37,736 nucleotides of DNA from assembly GCA_015057825.1 (NCBI GenBank), contig SVDN01000021.1, forward strand, positions 1 through 37,736. The letters are read 5' to 3'. The translations under genes were made by a program, and so were the position numbers. The DNA comes from Lachnospiraceae bacterium (GTDB lineage: Bacteria; Bacillota; Clostridia; Lachnospirales; Lachnospiraceae). The notes beneath the pieces are model-generated. The model was given only the letters and a program-made list of their open reading frames with translations. It was not told the origin of the DNA and searched no databases. Shown piece by piece: positions 15,912-23,400 of this stretch (its first letter is position 1; every line of letters starts with the position of its first letter).

Positions 15912-18395
15912 ATGAATTTGGACTACACCGACAACACAGCGGGCCTGCCCTTCACGCAGGAAGTATATACGGACTTTTCAAAAGAACTGCAATGGTCACC
16001 CAACTTTTTAATATCAATATTACTGAGCGGAAGAATTAATATTCACTACAAGAATCATACTCGTGAGTTTAAAACCCATGATATTTTTTTCTTCATGCCT
16101 TTTCAGACTTATTCTTATTTAAGCTCCGACCCGGATACGCAAATTCTTACGCTTTCGGTCAACAGCGATTATATCAAGCGCCTTTGCAGCGATATGGACA
16201 ATTTGACATTTCAAAAATCCCATATCACAAAGGACCTTTCAAATTCAACATACATAAAGATATGTACCAGATTTTCCACCATTATCTTTAACAACAAAAA
16301 AGATGATACCTGTTCAAGGCTTAAACTTATGGAAGCCATAACCGGCATGATTATTACAATTTTTGAAAGCTTCGGTATCAAAACGGAGAAAAACGAGCAT
16401 ATCGAATATTCGAAAGACCGTATTATGAAAATCATGCAATACATTAACGAGCATTATAACGAAAAGATAAGCGTAAACGACATTTCCAAATACTTGGGAA
16501 TTCATCCGCAATACTTTTCTTCGTTTTTCAATAAACATTTTAAAAGCAATTTTAACGAATATCTCAATACTTTCAGAATCAATCACTCTTTGGAGCAGCT
16601 GATTTATTCAAAAGACAGTATTTTGACCATCGCTTTGGATTATGGTTTTTCCAATCACAAAACCTATGCGGCGGCATTCAGAAAGCTTTACGGACTTTCA
16701 CCTACGGAATACAGAAAAAGCCACGCCGAGCACAAAGAGTCCGCAGATTTATTAAAAGACAAAGGCTCGTCGGATTCCGATTACGGGATTTTTGCCTATT
16801 TCAGGCAGTTTTTGGATACAGATAATTATTCCGAATCCAAAAATGCTTTTATGCAATCCCACGAAACCATAAGTCTGGATCCCCATGTCCTTTCCAAAAA
16901 CGCTTTTGAAAACACTCAATATAAGTTTCTTTCCATAGGACGTGCTTATGCCGCCCTAAGAAGCGAATTGCAGCAGCAGGTTATCCAAGCAAAAAAAGAT
17001 TTTGATTTTGACTATATAAGAATCAGAGACATTTTTTCCGATGATTTGTATGTTTATTTTGAAGACGGGGACAAAAAACCGATATTCAGCTGGCAAACCT
17101 TAGACAGTGTTTTCGACTTTATTACGGGCCTGGGCGCCAAGCCTTTTCCGGAAATCGGCTATATGCCGGATAAAATGGCAGCCAAAAAGCAATATGCCGG
17201 CTGGCAGTATCATCCCAATATTTCAATGCCCAAAAGCTACGATTTGTGGAAAACTTTCATACAGAAGTTTTTGATGCATTTAATAGACCGCTACGGTTTA
17301 AAAGAAGTAAGCGGCTGGCCCTTTGATTTTTGGACATGTCCGGATTTGAAAGTAAACAATGCTTATTGGAACGAATCCATGGAGGAATTTTTCAAGTTTT
17401 ACAAGGTTACTTACGAGGCTTTCAAGTCCGTTGACGAAAGCTTGATGCTTGGCAGCCCAAACTTTTCCACTATCTACGGCCGTGATTGGTATATTGCCTT
17501 CTTTGATTTTTGCAAAGAAAACAATATTAAGCCGGCTTATGTAAGTGCTCACCTTTATGGTTGCGACATGAAGTCGGAGAAGTTGAGTCCGCTGGGATTT
17601 AACGAAATAGATGCATCCAATTTTTCGGTCGTTAACCAAAACATTGTGCCAAACAATTTAAAAAGCATAAAGAAAATTGCCGATGAATGCGGCTTTTCCG
17701 ACTTAAATATCATTGTCTCCGATTGGAATCTGACCTTCATTCCAAAAGACTATATAAGAGACAGTTGTTATATGGGTCCTTACATTGCCCATACATACTT
17801 TAATTCTTTAAAAAACTGCAAGGGCCTTTGTTATTGGACTTTATCCGACATACATGAGGATTTCTTTCCCGAAAACTCCATGTTCAGGGGCGGTCCCGGG
17901 CTTTTGGATTACCACGGTTTCAAAAAAGCGGCCTACAATGCTTTCGTGCTTTTAAACAAGCTTGGAAAAACGGTTTTGGAAGTGGGTGAAAACTACCTTT
18001 TTTCAAAAGATGCCGATTCCTACGCCCTGCTTATTTACAACATGCCGGACTTTGATTATATGTACGAACACATAGATAATTCGGCCATAGACGAAACCCA
18101 CAGATACAATATTTACGCAAACTCCGATGACTTGCTTTTAAATATAATGATAAATTTGCCAAAGGGAAGCTATTATATAAAAAAATCCGAGGTCAACCGT
18201 GCTTTCGGCTCCGCATACGATATGTGGGGTGAAATGGGATTTCCTTCCACCTTATCAAAAGATATGGAAGAACACTTAAGAAAAGACAGTGTTCCAAAGG
18301 TTTCCTATTCACTGCAAAATGTCAGTGAAGCCTTGATTTTGGATGAATTGGTGCCTGCTCACGGCATAATGCTTCTTGAAATCACTCCAAAATAA
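15912..18395 (+). CDS. AraC-family regulator fused to a degenerate GH39 (beta-xylosidase-like) domain
   Basis: The 827-aa protein starts at ATG 15912 with AGAGGAA five bases upstream; the frame stays open to 15699 but that part lacks a binding site. Residues about 12-90 are a cupin-type sensor domain. Residues about 168-270 are a double helix-turn-helix AraC domain (ISVNDISKYLGIHPQYFSSF and a second helix pair ending GLSPTEYRKSH). Residues about 310-825 resemble a GH39 barrel plus C-terminal beta domain, with VSAHLYG and LCYWTLSDIHED matching family landmarks. The acid/base motif WNEPN reads WTCPD, so Glu is replaced by Cys476. The nucleophile motif TEW reads SDW, so Glu is replaced by Asp604. 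The domain is therefore probably not a glycosidase but a ligand sensor. It has no signal peptide. It is divergent from the importer-glycosidase operon, so it likely activates that operon when an imported glycoside binds. Confidence 0.88.
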   Translation: MNLDYTDNTAGLPFTQEVYTDFSKELQWSPNFLISILLSGRINIHYKNHTREFKTHDIFFFMPFQTYSYLSSDPDTQILTLSVNSDYIKRLCSDMDNLTFQKSHITKDLSNSTYIKICTRFSTIIFNNKKDDTCSRLKLMEAITGMIITIFESFGIKTEKNEHIEYSKDRIMKIMQYINEHYNEKISVNDISKYLGIHPQYFSSFFNKHFKSNFNEYLNTFRINHSLEQLIYSKDSILTIALDYGFSNHKTYAAAFRKLYGLSPTEYRKSHAEHKESADLLKDKGSSDSDYGIFAYFRQFLDTDNYSESKNAFMQSHETISLDPHVLSKNAFENTQYKFLSIGRAYAALRSELQQQVIQAKKDFDFDYIRIRDIFSDDLYVYFEDGDKKPIFSWQTLDSVFDFITGLGAKPFPEIGYMPDKMAAKKQYAGWQYHPNISMPKSYDLWKTFIQKFLMHLIDRYGLKEVSGWPFDFWTCPDLKVNNAYWNESMEEFFKFYKVTYEAFKSVDESLMLGSPNFSTIYGRDWYIAFFDFCKENNIKPAYVSAHLYGCDMKSEKLSPLGFNEIDASNFSVVNQNIVPNNLKSIKKIADECGFSDLNIIVSDWNLTFIPKDYIRDSCYMGPYIAHTYFNSLKNCKGLCYWTLSDIHEDFFPENSMFRGGPGLLDYHGFKKAAYNAFVLLNKLGKTVLEVGENYLFSKDADSYALLIYNMPDFDYMYEHIDNSAIDETHRYNIYANSDDLLLNIMINLPKGSYYIKKSEVNRAFGSAYDMWGEMGFPSTLSKDMEEHLRKDSVPKVSYSLQNVSEALILDELVPAHGIMLLEITPK

Positions 18396-18411
18396 ACTTG
18401 TGATTTTAAGT

Positions 18412-18439
18412 TTGCACTTATCAATAAATAGTTTATAAT
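18412..18439 (+). promoter_or_regulatory. Sigma-A promoter of the alpha/beta-hydrolase gene
   Basis: TTGCAC (18412-18417) and a perfect TATAAT (18434-18439) are separated by 16 nt. The promoter lies just after the regulator stop codon and about 90 nt before the hydrolase start, so the esterase can be transcribed apart from the regulator. Confidence 0.7.
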
Positions 18440-18529
18440 TAGACATTAAAAAATATTGCCTTATATTTAATAACTAATGTAATATAATAGATGTCGTATT
18501 ATATATAGTAAATGATAATAGGAGGACAC

Positions 18530-19570
18530 ATGAAAGCTTACAAAACAACAAAACTCACCCCTATTTGGGGAGATGTTATTCCCGGAAACACCGGTGAAGA
18601 CAAAAAGAATTTAATGGAAGTTGACACCACAATGTCACAAGAAGAAATGTTCAGACGCCCGGGAGTTTGGGACAGATCCGACGCTCCCCTTGAAGATATG
18701 AGCGGCAATGCAACAATGGTTTGGCGTGAAGAAGTCGAACACGGCCATGCAAAAGAAACAATGGACGATGTGCCTTTCCTTGCGGAACACCTTGTTGAAG
18801 GCAGCGAGCAGGCGGTAATTATTTGCCCGGGTGGCGCATTCCTTACAAAATCCATGGTAGATGAAGGCGAAGAAATAGCAAAAGTATTAAACGAAGCGGG
18901 AATCAGCGCTTTTGTGCTTTGGTATCGTTCTTATCCGTATTACATTCCTTATCAATTTCTCGATTTACAGCGTGCCGTACGTTTTGTACGTTTTCACGCA
19001 AAAGAATACGGTATCGATCCAAACAAGATCTCTACCGTAGGTTTTTCCGCAGGCGGTACATTAAACGGCGTTCAGGCATTTATTTACAGAAATAAGCCTG
19101 TGGAAGTTGAAGGCTATACTCCGGATGAAATCGACAAAGTTGACGCAAATGTCAACGCGGTTGCTCTTATCTATCCGGGTATTACTTTGGCAGAAGACAA
19201 AGCACTTGCTTGTCTTATCGGAAAAGATGCATATAACATCAAAGAAAATCGCAAGAAATATGCGGATATGTTGGATATAAGACTTAATGTAAAAGAAGGC
19301 GATGCTCCGGTTTTCCTTTGCGGAGCATATGACGATCAGGTCCTTCCAAACTCCGTTACCGTGGAATTCGGCAACCTTTGCCACGAAAAGAACATCCCGG
19401 TTGAAGTCCATGCTTTCCCATTTGGCGGACATGGATTCGGCGCTTGCAACGGCAATCCAAACCCATTCGGACCTTCGGATTTCAGAGCGGTTAAAATGTG
19501 GTTGCCTCTTTACACAAACTGGCTTAAAAATGTTTACGATTTACCTGACGAACCGCCAATGTTTATGTAA
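18530..19570 (+). CDS. Alpha/beta-hydrolase esterase (acetyl-esterase-like)
   Basis: A 346-aa cytosolic alpha/beta-hydrolase of the BD-FAE/acetyl-esterase type. The oxyanion segment is VIICPGGAF (about 96-104). The nucleophile elbow is GFSAG with Ser173. The acid is Asp268 or Asp269 in GAYDDQ and the histidine is His301 in FGGHGFG, giving a complete triad. No signal peptide is seen. The ATG at 18530 has AGGAGG with ideal spacing; an in-frame ATG 18 nt earlier is less likely. It lies beside the glycosidase locus, so a role in removing acetyl or other ester groups from imported oligosaccharides is inferred. The true substrate is unknown. Confidence 0.85.
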   Translation: MKAYKTTKLTPIWGDVIPGNTGEDKKNLMEVDTTMSQEEMFRRPGVWDRSDAPLEDMSGNATMVWREEVEHGHAKETMDDVPFLAEHLVEGSEQAVIICPGGAFLTKSMVDEGEEIAKVLNEAGISAFVLWYRSYPYYIPYQFLDLQRAVRFVRFHAKEYGIDPNKISTVGFSAGGTLNGVQAFIYRNKPVEVEGYTPDEIDKVDANVNAVALIYPGITLAEDKALACLIGKDAYNIKENRKKYADMLDIRLNVKEGDAPVFLCGAYDDQVLPNSVTVEFGNLCHEKNIPVEVHAFPFGGHGFGACNGNPNPFGPSDFRAVKMWLPLYTNWLKNVYDLPDEPPMFM

Positions 19571-19581
19571 TCGCTTTTTAA

Positions 19582-19613
19582 AAAAAAGATAGCTCTTTCG
19601 AGCTATCTTTTTT
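19582..19613. terminator. Bidirectional intrinsic terminator between the esterase gene and cheX
   Basis: GATAGCTC (19588-19595), loop TTTC and GAGCTATC (19600-19607) form a stem flanked by an A-tract (19582-19587) and a T-tract (19608-19613). The flanking tracts extend the stem and supply a U-tract in both directions. It serves the two convergent genes, whose stop codons are at 19570 and 19626. Confidence 0.9.
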
Positions 19614-19625
19614 ATATATCATTAT

Positions 19626-20105
19626 TTATTTGTCATCAATAACCATGCAAAGCGCAATCGCCTGATCCTGTGTTCCTTCATAGTAGAAAGGAACCTTCAA
19701 GGAAGAAACCTTCGAATTCATTTTAAGGTCCGATCCGAACACCGAGATAGGCGGCGTAATATCAACCAAAATATCCTGTGTTGAGAAAAGTGTGGCCGTA
19801 TTACCCATAATCATATTACAAAGCTCGTTAAGTGCCGAGCTTGCCATATCGTCTATTTCATTGACAGGCATGCCCATCATCATTTTGCTTGCGACAGCCT
19901 TTGCCTGTTCTTCTTCCAAAACCAAAAGCAACTGTCCTTTAATTGTACCGGTAAGTCCCGCTTGAGAAATAAAAGTCTTCTCCGGAAAAACCAATGCTGT
20001 CAAAGTAGGTTTACCAACTACTAATTTATTCTGAGCAACTGCTTCAAATACTGATATTGTCGATTGTAAAAATGGATTTACAATTTTTACGTCAAGTCCC
20101 GCCAT
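19626..20105 (-). CDS. cheX: Chemotaxis protein CheX (CheY-phosphate phosphatase)
   Basis: A 159-aa protein of the CheC/CheX/FliY phosphatase fold. Members dephosphorylate CheY-P and reset the flagellar switch. The catalytic helix reads SALNELCNMIMGN, carrying the conserved ExxN pair Glu94 and Asn97. There is one such motif, as in CheX, where CheC usually has two. The glycine-rich GLTGTIKGQLLLVLEEEQAKAV segment is typical of the fold. The start has AGGGGT upstream. No other chemotaxis gene is in the window, so it is an orphan here. Its own promoter is predicted at 20147-20175. Confidence 0.88.
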   Translation of the reverse strand: MAGLDVKIVNPFLQSTISVFEAVAQNKLVVGKPTLTALVFPEKTFISQAGLTGTIKGQLLLVLEEEQAKAVASKMMMGMPVNEIDDMASSALNELCNMIMGNTATLFSTQDILVDITPPISVFGSDLKMNSKVSSLKVPFYYEGTQDQAIALCMVIDDK

Positions 20106-20146
20106 ATATAATACCCCTACTATTTCGAAATTTATTCCTTGTATCT

Positions 20147-20175
20147 ATTTTCCTTTAAAAGTAAATTTTTGTCAA
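20147..20175 (-). promoter_or_regulatory. Promoter of cheX
   Basis: On the minus strand a perfect TTGACA (20170-20175) is followed after 17 nt by GAAAAT (20147-20152), a four-of-six match to the -10. It is sigma-A-like; no flagellar sigma-D pattern is seen. Confidence 0.6.
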
Positions 20176-20263
20176 GTCAATTTCCTAAAATCAAAGTGAA
20201 GCTTTGCACAATTTACCGATTGTTCACACTGTTCATAAAATATTAATTTTTTGGAATTTTCGG

Positions 20264-20291
20264 TTGCATTTTTTTGTTTTTAGGGTATAAT
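20264..20291 (+). promoter_or_regulatory. Promoter of tRNA-Glu
   Basis: TTGCAT (20264-20269) and a perfect TATAAT (20286-20291) lie 16 nt apart. The expected start near 20298 is only a few bases before the mature tRNA 5' end. Confidence 0.75.
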
Positions 20292-20301
20292 TGTCTAGTA
20301 C

Positions 20302-20373
20302 GGCTCGTTGGTCAAGTGGTTAAGACGCCGCCCTCTCACGGCGGAATCAGGGGTTCGACTCCCCTACGAGCTG
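20302..20373 (+). tRNA. tRNA-Glu (anticodon CTC)
   Basis: A 72-nt cloverleaf. The acceptor stem GGCTCGT pairs with ACGAGCT, with the G1-U72 wobble common in glutamate tRNAs, and the discriminator base is G73. The anticodon stem CCGCC/GGCGG encloses loop CTCTCAC, giving anticodon CTC, which reads GAG. The T arm is AGGGG-TTCGACT-CCCCT. CCA is not encoded; seven T residues follow directly. It is a single tRNA with its own promoter, oriented against polC. Confidence 0.96.
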
Positions 20374-20380
20374 TTTTTTT

Positions 20381-20407
20381 GCGCTCAGCTGCTTTGAAGC
20401 TGAGTGC
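20381..20407 (+). terminator. First hairpin downstream of tRNA-Glu
   Basis: GCGCTCAGCT (20381-20390) pairs with AGCTGAGTGC (20398-20407) over 10 bp with one G-U, loop GCTTTGA. It follows the T7 run after the tRNA and precedes a second, stronger hairpin. No T-tract follows it directly, so alone it is a processing or pausing structure more than a terminator. Confidence 0.55.
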
Positions 20408-20412
20408 CCGGC

Positions 20413-20451
20413 GTCGTCCCGGCAGCTTTAGCTGTCGGGATGATGTTTTTT
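20413..20451 (+). terminator. Intrinsic terminator of the tRNA-Glu transcript, overlapping the polC stop codon
   Basis: A 14-bp stem (20413-20426 with 20431-20444, three G-U pairs, loop TTTA) is followed by six T residues (20446-20451) on the plus strand. The T-tract overlaps the convergent polC stop codon at 20450-20452. On the minus strand the stem lacks a following T-tract, so it is oriented for the tRNA. Confidence 0.85.
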
Positions 20452-23400
20452 ATACAAAGTCAAACAATGACATCTGATTTTGCTTAGGAAGTCCTTTAAG
20501 AATTCCCATTTCCACCATACTGTCAATTACCGACTGGCTGACTTTTGTTCTGTTTTTAAAGTCTTCCAAAGAAATAAATTTGCCGTCTTTTGCAGCCTCT
20601 TCGATTCCTTCCGCGGCCTTGTCACCCATGCCGTCAATTGATGAAAATGATGGCATTATTTTTCCGTCTATTATCTGAAAATCGTTTGCTTTTGCCCTGT
20701 AAACATCAATAGGCATAAAGTCAAAACCTCTGGCATACATCTCCATTACAAGACGCATATCCTTTAAAGTATCTTCTTCTTTTGCCGTTATTTCGTTTTT
20801 TTCTTTTTTCTTTTTAAACTCGGCTATATTATGCTCAAGCCTTGATTTACCCAGGCACATAAGCTCGTAGTTAAAAGCACTGGCACGAATGGAGAAAAAG
20901 GCGGCATAATAAGCAAGAGGATAATTAATCTTAAAATATGCAATCCTGAAAGCCATCATAACGTATGCTACGGCATGTGCTTTCGGGAACATGTATTTAA
21001 TGCGCTTACAAGACCAAATGTACCAATCCGGCACATTGTTTTTGGTCATTTCCTCTTCCCATTCCGGTTTAAGTCCTTTACCCTTTCTAACCGCTTCCAT
21101 AATGGTAAAGGAAAGGGATGGCTCCACTCCCATTTGGATAAGATATGTCATAATATCATCACGGGTACAAATGGCGGTGGAAATAGTGGCATCGCCGTTT
21201 TCTATAAGGGTTTGGGCATTGTTAAGCCAAACATCGGTACCGTGTGAAAGTCCCGATATACGCACCAAATCGGAAAAGGTTTTTGGCTTTGTATCCTGTA
21301 ACATCTGGATAACGAAATCCGTTCCGAACTCCGGTATGCCAAGAGAGCCCAAAGGACAATCGATTTCCTCAGGGGTAACTCCCAAAGCTTCGGTGCTTTC
21401 GAAAAGTGAAAGCACACCCGCATCATCAAATTTAACCGACTTTGCATCAAGTCCCGTAAGACTTTCGAGCTTCTTAATCATGGTAGGATCATCATGACCC
21501 AGTATATCAAGCTTAAGAAGGTTGTGGTCTATGGAATGATAATCAAAGTGAGTTGTTATGGTTGTGGAGTTAATATCATCCGCCGGATGCTGCACCGGTG
21601 TAAAGGAGTTAATGTCCTCACCCAAAGGAAGAACTATAATTCCGCCGGGATGCTGGCCCGTTGTACGTCTGACACCCACGCATCCTTGCACTATTCTGTC
21701 TATTTCCGCGGAGCGTTTTGAAACGCCTCGCTCTTCGTAATATTTCTTAATAAAGCCGTAAGCCGTCTTATCCTGCAAAGTACCGATGGTTCCTGCACGG
21801 AATGTCTGACCTTTTCCGAAAATAACTTCCGTGTAATCGTGGGCTTTTGCCTGATATTCACCGGAGAAGTTAAGGTCGATATCAGGCTCCTTATCGCCTT
21901 TAAAGCCAAGGAATGTTTCAAAAGGAATGTTAAAACCGTCCTTAACCAAAGGCTCGCCGCAAACAGGGCAGTTTCTGTCCGGAAGGTCACAACCGGAACA
22001 ACCCGGCTCATGTTCAATGCCTTCAAGCTCGAAATCCGAATAATGGCAGCTCTTACAGTAATAATGTGCTTTAAGAGGATTAACCTCCGTAATACCGCTC
22101 ATGGTGGCAACAAAGGAAGAACCTACCGAACCTCTGGAACCTACCAAATATCCGTCCTCATTGGACTTCCAAACAAGTTTCTGAGCAATGATATACATAA
22201 CCGCATAACCGTTGGAAATAATGGAGTTAAGCTCCTTATCAAGACGCTCCTTAACTATGGTCGGCAATTCCTCACCATACATGGAATGAGCCTTGTTATA
22301 GCAAATTTCCCTAAGAGTTTGGTCCGAATTTTCAATAACCGGCGGGCATTTATCCGGACGCACCGGATCGATATTTTCAATCATATCACTTATGAGATTG
22401 GTGTTTGTTACAACCACCTCATAAGCCTTATCTTCACCCAGATATTTAAATTCATCCAGCATTTCATTGGTGGTTCTGTAGTAAAGGGGTGCCTGGTCGT
22501 CCGCATCGGCAAATCCCTTTCCGGCCATAATAATGCGCCTGTAGATTTCATCTTCCGGGTTCATAAAATGAGCATCGCAAGTAGCCACCACCGGCTTGTT
22601 TAAAGCCTCTCCAAGCTTAACGATTCGCTTATTTATATCTTCTATATCCTTCATGGAGTCGAACCTTGCTTTGTCATTGTCGACTCCGTCTCTTTTCACC
22701 ATAAAGGCGTTGTTGCCCAATGGCTGAATCTCCAAATAATCGTAGAATTGAGCGATTTTAACTATTTCATCATCGCTCTTTTCATCAAGAATAGCCCTGT
22801 AAAGCTCTCCCGCTTCGCAGGCGGAACCGATAATCAGGCCCTCTCTGTATTTAATCAACTGACTTTTCGGAATCTTTGCATTTCTTGAAAAGTATTTCAA
22901 GTGGGACATGGAGCAAAGCCTGTAAAGGTTAACGCGTCCTATGTCATTTTTTGCAAGCAAAATAATATGGTAAGACTTAAGCTTTCTGATGTTTTCATCC
23001 GATGTAGCTCCAAGCTTGTTGATTCCGTCCAAGTCTTCAATACCGTCTTTTTTAAGACGCGCACAAAGCTTAATGAAAATACCTGCGGTACATTCCGCAT
23101 CATCCACCGCACGGTGATGATTGTTTAAAACCACACCAAGCTCCTTGGCTACCGTGTCCAATTTAAAGTTTTTAAGACCCGTAAGCATGGCACGGGAAAT
23201 GGTAAGAGTGTCCGCAACGGTAAAGTCGCATTCCAAGCCAAGTCTTTTTGAATTTTCTTCAATAAAGCCCACATCAAATTCCGCATTGTGAGCAACCAGC
23301 ACGCAGCCCTTGCAAAATTCCAAGAACTTAGGCAATACTTCCTCGATAAAAGGCGCATCTTCAACCATGCTGTCATTAATGGAGGTAAGCTTTTCTATCT

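Noticed and set aside
20374-20380. The T7 run right after tRNA-Glu as a stand-alone terminator
   Set aside because: It has no dedicated stem other than the tRNA arms themselves, and a much better terminator follows at 20413-20451.
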